Below are positions 27,955 to 35,960 of a stretch of DNA of 52,628 bases, one piece after another. Location: positions 1-52,628 of the forward strand of contig CALLPN010000011.1 in assembly GCA_938015435.1 (NCBI GenBank), written 5' to 3'. Numbering within the stretch: position 1 is the stretch's first letter; each line of letters starts with the position of its first letter. Origin of the DNA: an uncultured Saprospiraceae bacterium (GTDB lineage Bacteria > Bacteroidota > Bacteroidia > Chitinophagales > Saprospiraceae). The notes under the pieces were generated by a model that saw only the letters and a list, made by a program, of their open reading frames with translations, ran no database searches and had not been told where the DNA came from. Position numbers and translations under genes: made by a program.

Positions 27955-29523
27955 ATGAAAAAAATATCAATATTCATATTTATACTTACAGCATTCCTCT
28001 TTACTCAATGTACTGATCTTGCTGTAGCACCAGAAGATGGGCTATCAGATGTGGAGGCGTTCAAAGATCCATTAGCATATAGATCTTACTTAGCTAAAAT
28101 ATATGGCGCTTATAGTCTCACAGGTCAAGATGGACCTAGTGGAGATAGCGATATCAGCATCGTCAATGATGAAGGATTTACTTCTTATATCAGAGCATAC
28201 TGGAAAGCACAAGAGCTTACCACAGACGAAGCTCTGATAGCTTGGACGGATGCTGGTATCCGTGATCTACATGAGCACTCGTGGTCATCAGAAAATCAAT
28301 TTGTTAGAGTATTGTACTATAGGATAGCGCTCATCGTTTCTATTGCCAATGACTTCTTAGCGCAATCCTCTGATGAAAGATTAGATGCCAATGGAATAGG
28401 TGATAGCGATAGAGCTGATATTGCTATCTATCGTGCAGAAGCTAGATACCTTAGATCTCTAGCCTATTGGCATGCGCTTGATTTGTTCCGTAACGTAGTA
28501 CTTGCTACTACAGTAAGCGCAGGAGCACCTACACAAGCAACTCCAGAAGAATTATTCGCATTTATAGAATCTGAATTGAATGATGTAGAAGGAATATTAC
28601 CTGCACCGAGAGCTAATGAGTATGGTAGAGTAGATCAAGGAGCCGTATGGATGCTCAAAGCAAAACTATATCTCAATGCTGAATCAATGGTCGGAATGAA
28701 TAAATACACAGAATGTATCACAGAACTCAATAAAGTGATTGGCGCTGGATACTCTCTTGATGCTAACTATCAAGCGTTATTTATGAAAGATAACCATGAG
28801 TCTCCGGAGATCATCTTTGCACTTAATGCAGATGGCAAGAATACTCAGAACTGGGGCAATACTACCTTCTTAGTACATGCTGCAATCGGAGGTACGATGG
28901 TGGATACTGATTATGGAGTCATCAATGGTTGGGGAGGTCTCAGAACGACTTCTGCCTTACTAGATAAATTTCCTGACGTTACAGGAGACATCGATGGTAG
29001 AGCGATCTTCTATACAGATGGACAGACAGTTGAAATCAATGACGTAGGAGAATTTACTGAAGGAATCGCAGTACCAAAATGGACTAATACCAATTTGGAT
29101 GGTGAAGCCGGATCTGATAATACTCACACCGATACTGATTATGGTATGTTTAGATTAGGTGATGCATATCTTATGTATGCTGAAGCGGTGCTTCGTAATG
29201 GACAAGGTGGAGACCTAGGTACAGCTGTAGGTTATATCAATGAGTTACGAAATAGAGCGTATGGAAATGCTGATGGAAATATCACGCAAAGTGATCTCGA
29301 TCTACCGTTCATACTTGACGAGAGAGCAAGAGAACTATACTTCGAAGGAACTCGTAGAATTGATCTTGTAAGATTTGGACAGTTTACCGGAGATACATAT
29401 TTATGGCCTTGGAAAGGAAATGTAAAAGAAGGTAGAGGAACAGAATCATATAGAGATATCTTCCCTATTCCAGCATCTGATCTCTTGGCTAATTTTAACT
29501 TAAAACAAAATTCAGGATACTAG
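27955..29523 (+). CDS. SusD/RagB-family glycan-binding lipoprotein
   Basis: 522 residues. A lipoprotein signal ends FLFTQCTDLAVAP (Cys19). The SusD fold is shown by helical TPR-like segments (AIYRAEARYLRSLAYWHALD), LNKVIGAGYSL, GMFRLGDAYLMYAEAVLRNG and a C-terminal ERARELYFEGTRRIDLVRFG and FPIPASDLLANFNLKQNSGY. SusD lies over the SusC barrel and delivers oligosaccharides. It is followed by a terminator at 29565-29597, so no enzyme gene belongs to this transcript. Confidence 0.97.
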   Translation: MKKISIFIFILTAFLFTQCTDLAVAPEDGLSDVEAFKDPLAYRSYLAKIYGAYSLTGQDGPSGDSDISIVNDEGFTSYIRAYWKAQELTTDEALIAWTDAGIRDLHEHSWSSENQFVRVLYYRIALIVSIANDFLAQSSDERLDANGIGDSDRADIAIYRAEARYLRSLAYWHALDLFRNVVLATTVSAGAPTQATPEELFAFIESELNDVEGILPAPRANEYGRVDQGAVWMLKAKLYLNAESMVGMNKYTECITELNKVIGAGYSLDANYQALFMKDNHESPEIIFALNADGKNTQNWGNTTFLVHAAIGGTMVDTDYGVINGWGGLRTTSALLDKFPDVTGDIDGRAIFYTDGQTVEINDVGEFTEGIAVPKWTNTNLDGEAGSDNTHTDTDYGMFRLGDAYLMYAEAVLRNGQGGDLGTAVGYINELRNRAYGNADGNITQSDLDLPFILDERARELYFEGTRRIDLVRFGQFTGDTYLWPWKGNVKEGRGTESYRDIFPIPASDLLANFNLKQNSGY

Positions 29524-29564
29524 ATTATGTATCAGAAAAAATATCAGATTTAGAAAATCAAACT

Positions 29565-29597
29565 AAGCTTCATCATTCAATTGATGAGGCTTTTTTT
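29565..29597 (+). terminator. Rho-independent terminator after susD
   Basis: AAGCTTCATCA, loop TTCAAT, TGATGAGGCTT with a run of seven T, 42 bp after the susD stop. It closes the glycan-uptake locus. Confidence 0.85.
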
Positions 29598-29757
29598 GTA
29601 GTAGATAATCCTGTATTAAAGCCTACTATTTTACTACATCCCATAAATACGATTTACGATTATATGGATTATCAAATATCGAAATCATAACTTTAGTCCA
29701 TTGAAATACTAAAACATTTACTGGCCTCAAACAATCTAAAATTTAATCCCCTCTAAT

Positions 29758-29788
29758 TTGATACCGATCGGTATCTTAACTATATTTG
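29758..29788 (+). promoter_or_regulatory. Promoter with embedded TetR operator
   Basis: TTG at 29758-29760, 20 bp, then TATATTTG at 29781-29788 fit the Bacteroidota promoter form (TTG, 17-23 bp, TAnnTTTG). The spacer contains GATACCGATCGGTATC (29760-29775), a perfect 16-bp palindrome typical of TetR operators. The TetR gene starts at 29813, so the regulator most likely represses its own promoter and the downstream hydrolase. Confidence 0.8.
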
Positions 29789-29812
29789 TGTCGAATCTAA
29801 TCCATCATCCAT

Positions 29813-30400
29813 ATGCGAGATGCTTTAAAAACGAAACAAGTTATCATCGAAGCGGCAAGCATATTATTCAATACCAAAGGATATAAAGCCACATCGCTTA
29901 GTGATATCACTAAGTCTACTTCACTCACAAAAGGAGCTATATATCGTCATTTTGAAGACAAATCTGATCTAGAAAAAGAAGCGCTTACTTATATGTGCAA
30001 TGTCCTTAGATACGATCTGCGAGATAGAATCAAAAAACAATCTGATACACAATCGAAACTCCATTGTATAATGGAGTACTTCAAAGAATATTCTGTATCC
30101 CCACCATTTGTAGGTGGATGTCCACTTATGAATGCTGCCATCGAAGCAGATGATACAGATCCAAAATTAAAACAAGTAGCGAAAGAAATAATGCTAAGTC
30201 TCCATCAAACTATAGTCTCCATATTAGACAACGGAAAAAAACATGGTGATGTGAAAACTTCTAAAGATAGTTGTGGTTTCGCTTCTATGATGATCGGATC
30301 ATTAGAAGGTGGAGTGATGATGATGAAAGTAAGTGATGATTCTAATCATCTAAGATCTGTCATCAAATATATTCGACAAGAGATTGATAATTTGAATTAA
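29813..30400 (+). CDS. TetR/AcrR-family transcription regulator
   Basis: 195 residues. The N-terminal helix-turn-helix reads AASILFNTKGYKATSLSDI and TKGAIYRHFEDKSDLEKEAL, the classical TetR form. The C-terminal helical ligand domain includes GGCPLMNAAIEADDTDPKLK, seen in the group of TetR proteins with a TetR_C_6/YcdC-like end. The gene follows its own candidate promoter and operator at 29758-29788. The alpha/beta hydrolase gene 57 bp downstream is the likely co-regulated target. The ligand is unknown. Confidence 0.93.
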   Translation: MRDALKTKQVIIEAASILFNTKGYKATSLSDITKSTSLTKGAIYRHFEDKSDLEKEALTYMCNVLRYDLRDRIKKQSDTQSKLHCIMEYFKEYSVSPPFVGGCPLMNAAIEADDTDPKLKQVAKEIMLSLHQTIVSILDNGKKHGDVKTSKDSCGFASMMIGSLEGGVMMMKVSDDSNHLRSVIKYIRQEIDNLN

Positions 30401-30457
30401 TATCTGTCTTGTCTAAAACCCAACAATTAGAATTACCCATATCTATAATTACCCAAT

Positions 30458-31288
30458 ATGAAATTTGTACTCGCGATCATCGGACTATATTTACGCATCA
30501 TTAATACTATCTCTGCTAAGATCGGAGGCAAGCATGCTTTCTATGTATTTTGCAGTCCGTTTAGTGCTAAGATTACATCTAAGCAACAATCCTTCTTAGA
30601 TACCGCTACTCAAGAAAACATCAAAGTCGATGGTGAAAATATCAAACTCTACAAGTGGGGATCTGGCGATCAAAAAGTACTTTGTATACATGGATGGAGA
30701 AGTAATAGTTATAGATGGAGAGATTATATTAAAACATTAACTGAAAAAGGATGTACCGTATACTCTATTGATTTTCCTGCACACGGTAACAGTGAAGGTA
30801 GATTTTGGAATTTGCTCAAAGGAGAAGCAAGTATAAAGGCTACAATCGATCATGTCGGATTAGTAGATACGATTATTTCACATTCAGTAGGTTGTTTTTG
30901 TAGCCTTTATTTTTGCGATCAAAATCCTAAACTACAACCCAACAAAATGGTTTCTCTAGCTTCCGCAGGTAGAGTTCATGATTTTATTTATGAAGTAAAA
31001 CGAATGTTGAGTTTGACTGATCGAGAAATCAATAATCTGATGAATTACTTCGTATCTTATACTGGAAGAGATCCTGAGTATTTTGATATCGAAAACTTCT
31101 TCACTCATATCAAAGCCAAAGCATTACTTATTCACGATGAAGGTGATCCAGATACTGATGTTAAATATTCGCGGAGATTACACGAACTTTATGATGACTC
31201 AGAACTCGTAATTACCAAAGGATTGGGTCATCGATTAAGAAGTAAAGATGTATTAGAAAAAGTGGTGGATTATGTAATTGAAAAATAA
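30458..31288 (+). CDS. Alpha/beta hydrolase
   Basis: 276 residues. The fold shows the oxyanion motif CIHGWRSNSYRWRDY, the strand-turn DFPAHGNSEGRF, a nucleophile elbow ISHSVGCFC (Ser within S-H-S-V-G instead of G-x-S-x-G), an acid candidate in HDEGDPDTDV and a histidine in GLGHRLRSKD. A hydrophobic N-terminal stretch (VLAIIGLYLRIINTISA) may anchor it at the inner membrane. It is probably an esterase or lipase; no substrate can be named. It follows the TetR gene by 57 bp and is probably in its transcript. Confidence 0.88.
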   Translation: MKFVLAIIGLYLRIINTISAKIGGKHAFYVFCSPFSAKITSKQQSFLDTATQENIKVDGENIKLYKWGSGDQKVLCIHGWRSNSYRWRDYIKTLTEKGCTVYSIDFPAHGNSEGRFWNLLKGEASIKATIDHVGLVDTIISHSVGCFCSLYFCDQNPKLQPNKMVSLASAGRVHDFIYEVKRMLSLTDREINNLMNYFVSYTGRDPEYFDIENFFTHIKAKALLIHDEGDPDTDVKYSRRLHELYDDSELVITKGLGHRLRSKDVLEKVVDYVIEK

Positions 31289-31468
31289 CCATTAGTACTG
31301 GTCAAAACGAAAATATTATGGGTGTAATTAGCCACGGACGATTGACTATCTTGGAGTGTTAGTAAACAATCACGCAGAGCGATTGGTGGAGTAAAATATT
31401 CTCAAAGAAAAAATCATAAAAAATACATCCTCTAATAATTACTTCATCCCTACTCACGTTATGCTAAA

Positions 31469-32329
31469 ATGAAGTATCTATCCATCTTATTATTCTGTCT
31501 TTCGTCTATCGCTTGTAAGCACAAGCCAAAGGTGAAAGAAACAAAAGTTGGATCATTTATAGAAGAACAACCCAACACTATCATTCTGGGTGACCAAATC
31601 AACACGCGTATCCTTCCACCAAAGAACTACAAGTTGATGGAATCGAAAACTGATAGCTATGGTCATTATCTCCAAACCCTTCCACTCAAACCCGAAGGAT
31701 CAAAAATCAAATACTATGACGGCCGTATTAAATCATATTTCTCGGATTACGCTGCAGTAATAGATTTACCCATAGGCAACAAAGATCTTCACCAGTGTGC
31801 GGATGCTGTCATGAGACTTAGAGCAGATTACCTGTGGTATACTCGACAGTATGACAAGATCCATTTTAACTTCACCAATGGTATGCGCGTAGATTACAGC
31901 AATTGGATGCAAGGCCAAAGAATCAAAGTAAATGGAAACAACACCTCTTGGTACCAAGATAAAGCACCTTCTAACACATCTCAAGATTATTGGCAATATC
32001 TGGAGCAGATATGGATGTACGCTGGTACACTTTCCTTATCCAAAGAACTGGTGTCTAGAAACCTAAAAGATGTACAAATTGGTGATTTGTTTATACAAGG
32101 CGGATCTCCAGGCCATGCAGTGATCATTGTTAACCAAGCTATCCATAATGAGACAGGAGAGACATTAGTATTGATTGCACAGAGTTATATGCCTGCCCAA
32201 GAAACACATGTACTCACCAACCCTAATGACCCCAAATTAAGCCCTTGGTACTCGCTAAAAGATATGGATCAAATAAGAACACCCGAATGGACTTTTGGCG
32301 CTAAGGATCTTAAGTATTTTGAAAATTAA
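31469..32329 (+). CDS. DUF4846 lipoprotein
   Basis: 286 residues. The signal peptide ends in a lipobox (LSSIACKHK, Cys16). The body matches DUF4846, a family of Bacteroidota lipoproteins of unknown function: YGHYLQTLPLKPEGSKIKYY, QCADAVMRLRADYLWYTRQY, HFNFTNGMRVDYSNW and DLFIQGGSPGHAVIIVNQA are visible. The late GGxPGHAVI region recalls the active-site strand of papain-like folds, but this is only a resemblance. It stands alone in its neighbourhood. Confidence 0.88.
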   Translation: MKYLSILLFCLSSIACKHKPKVKETKVGSFIEEQPNTIILGDQINTRILPPKNYKLMESKTDSYGHYLQTLPLKPEGSKIKYYDGRIKSYFSDYAAVIDLPIGNKDLHQCADAVMRLRADYLWYTRQYDKIHFNFTNGMRVDYSNWMQGQRIKVNGNNTSWYQDKAPSNTSQDYWQYLEQIWMYAGTLSLSKELVSRNLKDVQIGDLFIQGGSPGHAVIIVNQAIHNETGETLVLIAQSYMPAQETHVLTNPNDPKLSPWYSLKDMDQIRTPEWTFGAKDLKYFEN

Positions 32330-32433
32330 TAGATATTTAAGACTATCTGTCTAGGTTTATGAATTGTTTATAGAAAGAGATCTAGCTACATCCATCAATA
32401 TCATTAGCTTTATGCCAAGCAAAGACCAATATT

Positions 32434-33348
32434 ATGAAATCTCTTTTCTTCACACTAGCTACCCTACTGTGTGTATCCGCTTCCGCTCAATATAAGATCG
32501 GAATACTTCCACGCTCAAGCCCTGACAAAGGGATATATGAACAGGTAGGCTATACTGGTGTAGAAATTACTTATGGAGCACCCAAAACCAATGGCCGTAC
32601 CATCTGGGGTAACATCGTTCCATACGATGAAGTCTGGCGAGCTGGTGCTAACGATGCGACTAGAATAGAATTTAGCGAAGACGTAGAAATCGGAGGAAAC
32701 ATACTACCGAGAGGTGTCTATTCTTTGTTTATTATACCGCATGAATCTGACGCTTGGACGGTGATCTTCAATGCAGAATATGACCAATGGGGCGCTTTTA
32801 ATTATGATGAATATCAAGATATACTGCGTGTAGAAGTACAACCCAAGAATATTCCATTAGAGGAAAAACTTTCCTATACTATAGATAGTCAGGACTATGA
32901 TGATGGTGTAATTTCCATGAAATGGTCAGATGTCCAGATCGATGTAGTAATCAAAACCAAATACTTAGATCTACTTCAAAGAGAAATCGAAATCAGTGCC
33001 GCCTCCAGCGACCAAGAAATTAGTAGCGTTGTATACTTGCAAGGTGCTGAATACCTTCTAAGAAGAAACCTAAACTTAGAATTGGCCAGCGACTGGATCG
33101 ATAAGTCGCAAGAACTATTTGATCCTAAAGGCGAATGGAATCCTGAATACTACCCTCGTGAATATATACTTGGCCATATGCACTGGACAAAAGCTAAAAT
33201 CCTAGCTGCTAACCATAAATATGAAATGGCATTGGCTTATGGCAATAAGATGAAAAATATCAAAGGAGGGAAAATCAATTATTATATAGAAGAGAACGAA
33301 TTCGAAAAGATCGATAGTCAAATGGCACGCTGGGAATCGAAACAGTGA
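32434..33348 (+). CDS. DUF2911 secreted protein
   Basis: 304 residues. Signal peptide 1-18 (TLLCVSASAQ). The DUF2911 domain occupies about 20-175, with GRTIWGNIVPYDEVWRAGAN, ATRIEFSEDVEIGG and GVYSLFIIPHESDAWTVIFN. The remaining helical part (about 180-304) carries TPR-like segments (YLQGAEYLLRRNLNLELASD). The family is common in Bacteroidota with no known function; the protein is probably periplasmic. The stop codon abuts the short repeated element at 33349. Confidence 0.9.
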   Translation: MKSLFFTLATLLCVSASAQYKIGILPRSSPDKGIYEQVGYTGVEITYGAPKTNGRTIWGNIVPYDEVWRAGANDATRIEFSEDVEIGGNILPRGVYSLFIIPHESDAWTVIFNAEYDQWGAFNYDEYQDILRVEVQPKNIPLEEKLSYTIDSQDYDDGVISMKWSDVQIDVVIKTKYLDLLQREIEISAASSDQEISSVVYLQGAEYLLRRNLNLELASDWIDKSQELFDPKGEWNPEYYPREYILGHMHWTKAKILAANHKYEMALAYGNKMKNIKGGKINYYIEENEFEKIDSQMARWESKQ

Positions 33349-33385
33349 TCAGTTTTCAATTGGCAGTCTTCAGTCTTCAGTTGGC
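33349..33385. repeat. Degenerate CAGT-type short repeat
   Basis: The sequence is an imperfect string of CAGTTTTCAATTGG, CAGTCTT, CAGTCTT and CAGTTGGC units. Such CAGT/TTGGCAGT strings occur between genes in many Bacteroidota genomes and are mobile or slippage-prone elements without a known role. This one begins directly after the stop of the DUF2911 gene. Confidence 0.6.
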
Positions 33386-33519
33386 GTTGTTAAGTAAAGA
33401 TAGAAACCGTTGACCATCTTCCTGTTATTTCCTTTTAACCTTGTATTGTAAACTTTACTTTGTTTCTTGTGTAATATTACGTGAGTATAGTGCGTATTCA
33501 TTCTAATGATAAAGAACCT

Positions 33520-34263
33520 ATGAAAAAAGTATTAAAGTGGATTTTGATAATAATTGTAGTTTTTCTCGTAGGATTATTTGTCGCTACTAAAATTATGAGT
33601 AAAAATATTCCTACAGGAAAAACTGGACCGGAAGCAGAAGCGCTCACGAATAAAATCTTAGATCGATTAAACAAGCCTGCATGGGATTCACTTCAATATG
33701 TGAGATGGACATTCTTTAGAGGTGAACATCATTATGTGTGGGATCGAACTAATAATACTGCTTTAATCGAATGGAGTGATTATTCTGTAATGATGAAACT
33801 CGATAATCTTACGGCCGATATTGTAAAGAATGGAGAACAGGTATTAGATACCAATGACCAATATGAATCTATAAAAGCAACCGCATGGTCGTTTTGGTGT
33901 AATGATTCCTTTTGGCTCTATGCGCCTTTCAAGCTCCGAGATGAAGGCATCAAAAGAACTCTTATAGAAGAAGATGGCAAACAAGGCCTCCTTGTTACGT
34001 ATGAGACTGGTGGAACTACTCCAGGCGACAGCTATCTATGGTGGGTAGACGATACTGGATTACCTACGTCTTATGATATGTGGACAAGTATCATTCCTAT
34101 CAAAGGGATTAATTCCACTTGGACCAATTGGGAAGAGCTTCCTGGGGGAGCAATGTTAGCCAAAACTCATAAACTAGGACCTGTGGAAATGTCGCTATCA
34201 AATCTGATGGGCGGCTCAACACTGGAAAGCGTCGGTTCGTCAAAAAATGAATTTGATCGGTAA
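33520..34263 (+). CDS. Membrane-anchored protein of unknown function
   Basis: 247 residues from the ATG at 33520; a GTG at 33481 in frame would add 13 residues, but the ATG directly precedes a typical signal-anchor (MKKVLKWILIIIVVFLVGLF). The periplasmic part shows WTFFRGEHHYVWDRTNNTAL, WSFWCNDSFWLYAPFKLRDE, GTTPGDSYLWWVDDTGLPTS and MWTSIIPIKGINSTWTNWEE, a tryptophan-rich beta fold with the look of LolA/LppX-type lipid carriers (resemblance only). It is not recognised as a named family. It lies upstream of the CDP-alcohol transferase gene by 138 bp, which would fit a lipid-related role. Confidence 0.8.
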   Translation: MKKVLKWILIIIVVFLVGLFVATKIMSKNIPTGKTGPEAEALTNKILDRLNKPAWDSLQYVRWTFFRGEHHYVWDRTNNTALIEWSDYSVMMKLDNLTADIVKNGEQVLDTNDQYESIKATAWSFWCNDSFWLYAPFKLRDEGIKRTLIEEDGKQGLLVTYETGGTTPGDSYLWWVDDTGLPTSYDMWTSIIPIKGINSTWTNWEELPGGAMLAKTHKLGPVEMSLSNLMGGSTLESVGSSKNEFDR

Positions 34264-34401
34264 AGCCACCATAAGTCTTCGATATATTGATAGATTTGTA
34301 TTAAGAAACAGTTTAACTCTATAGTCTGAATAATATAATCACAAAGAGTTAAGACAACGTAGGATATATTACCGACTTAAATTATTACTGCTAAGTACTA
34401 A

Positions 34402-35172
34402 ATGTCAAAACTTCCTAAGGATAGAAAATTTCTAGATCTATCTGATTATGGCCGACCAGTCGCAAGATGGATCGCCAATTCATTTAAGAATACTTCTGTT
34501 ACACCAGTTCACGTTACGTGGATGTTTGTAGTCGCGGGTCTCATAGCAACTTACTGTATACTTCATGGACAGTACTGGGCAGCTCTATTTTTCCTTACTC
34601 TAAAGTCTACTCTCGATGCAGCAGACGGCGAACTAAGTAGAGTTAAAAATACACCAAGCTATACAGGCCGATATTTGGATTCTGTCGCAGATATCATTCT
34701 CAATTTCATTTTCCTATTAGCCATCTGGTACGTAACTCAGGCTTCTTTTTTGATGATGCTACTCGCATTTATTGGAATCCAATTACAAGGAACATTATAC
34801 AATTACTACTACGTAATATTACGAAACCAAGCCAATGGAGATACCACAAGCCGCATATTTGAAGTAGAAGCTCCCACTGCTCTTCCAGGTGAAAAGCAAT
34901 CCACAGTAAACTTGTTATTTATGATGTATAATAGTCTTTATATCATCTTTGACAAAACCATATATTACATGGATCGAGAGGCTGTCAACGCAGATCATTT
35001 CCCAAAGTCGTTTATGACTATCTTATCTACTTTTGGTCTAGGATTCCAATTACTAATAATGGGAGTCATGCTGGCTATTGGCTGGATAGAATACATCATT
35101 CCGTTTTTCATCATTTACTCTGGACTCATTCTTATTTTCATAGGTCTACGAAAATGGAATAATAGAAAATAG
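34402..35172 (+). CDS. CDP-alcohol phosphatidyltransferase family protein
   Basis: 256 residues. The family signature DxxDGxxAR-x8-GxxxDxxxD is present as DAADGELSRVKNTPSYTGRY followed by LDSVAD, with Ser in place of the usual Ala. Five to six membrane segments are visible (for example VTWMFVVAGLIATYCIL, ILNFIFLLAIWYV, LLIMGVMLAIGWIEYIIPFF). Enzymes of this family transfer a phosphoalcohol from a CDP-linked donor in the membrane, using two divalent metal ions held by the four aspartates. The alcohol here cannot be named. The gene is followed by a small membrane-protein gene after 58 bp. Confidence 0.92.
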   Translation: MSKLPKDRKFLDLSDYGRPVARWIANSFKNTSVTPVHVTWMFVVAGLIATYCILHGQYWAALFFLTLKSTLDAADGELSRVKNTPSYTGRYLDSVADIILNFIFLLAIWYVTQASFLMMLLAFIGIQLQGTLYNYYYVILRNQANGDTTSRIFEVEAPTALPGEKQSTVNLLFMMYNSLYIIFDKTIYYMDREAVNADHFPKSFMTILSTFGLGFQLLIMGVMLAIGWIEYIIPFFIIYSGLILIFIGLRKWNNRK

Positions 35173-35230
35173 CCGCTCAAAATATTTTCCCTCCTATGAC
35201 GTTTAATTCTCAGAAACCAACGAAAAACAA

Positions 35231-35614
35231 ATGTCAAAATCATGGACTCCTCTAAGGATCATTAAATATTCGACTGTCTTATTTCTCGTATTTATACTAG
35301 TAATGGTACTTAGACCAATCACTTCCTTACGTATGTCTAATTGCAAAATTGCCTCAGGAACAGTACTTTCGATAGTGGCCCACGAAGGGTCCAAAGACAT
35401 CAACATTCGCATCGGAGATGAAGGTCGATACTACATCAATCGAGGCTTAGAATCTGGGCTTACAGAATCCGATTTGATAAGTAAAGTCATGGGCAAAGAA
35501 ATAACCATTCACTACGCAGATCATTGGACACCATTAGATCCAAGTGGCAAAGTAAGACATATAGCAAGAGTCAGCTATGGTGAAGAAATATTGTATGATG
35601 AAATAGTAGATTGA
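35231..35614 (+). CDS. Small membrane-anchored protein of unknown function
   Basis: 127 residues. One N-terminal membrane segment (YSTVLFLVFILVMVLRPI) is followed by a beta-rich domain (ASGTVLSIVAHEGSKDINIR, GKEITIHYADHWTPLDPSGK) that looks like a small OB- or SH3-like barrel. Not recognised as a named family. It follows the CDP-alcohol transferase gene on the same strand and may be cotranscribed. Confidence 0.7.
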   Translation: MSKSWTPLRIIKYSTVLFLVFILVMVLRPITSLRMSNCKIASGTVLSIVAHEGSKDINIRIGDEGRYYINRGLESGLTESDLISKVMGKEITIHYADHWTPLDPSGKVRHIARVSYGEEILYDEIVD

Positions 35615-35621
35615 GAAAACT

Positions 35622-35958
35622 CTACTTCCAAAAGAACTCTCGAGAGTATTGGTCTACTTCATACTTTTCCATCAAGGTCTCCACTTCTTTTAAGAATGAT
35701 TTTCTTTTATGATGCGCTTTCTGGTTTACTTTATAATTAGATGTGGTTTTGACTCTTGATTGACTTATACCGATTCTGCTGAAGAATGACGCTTATTATT
35801 TTGGTATAATGCCGTTACGTCTTGAGCCGATACACCAAAATTAATGACATCTTAAAACGTAAACGGAATTACTGAAAAAACGAGATACCCAATTTGCCAT
35901 TGAATTCCATATAGCCTTTAGTTTTCATCCACGTCGAAGATTCTTTTTTATGATCTCC
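35622..35958 (-). pseudogene. Decayed gene of unknown identity downstream of mutS2
   Basis: The minus strand holds protein-like text in three successive frames: FVDGDHKKESSTWMKTKGYM then EFNGKLGISFFQ and a stop; DVINFGVSAQDVTALYQNNK then RHSSAESV and a stop; and QSRVKTTSNYKVNQKAHHKR then KSFLKEVETLMEKYEVDQYS and REFFWK with a stop at 35622. The order and the amino-acid composition suggest one former gene of about 110 codons broken by at least two frameshifts, beginning near the mutS2 stop. The family was not recognised. It fills the 346-bp gap. Confidence 0.45.
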
Positions 35959-35960
35959 AT

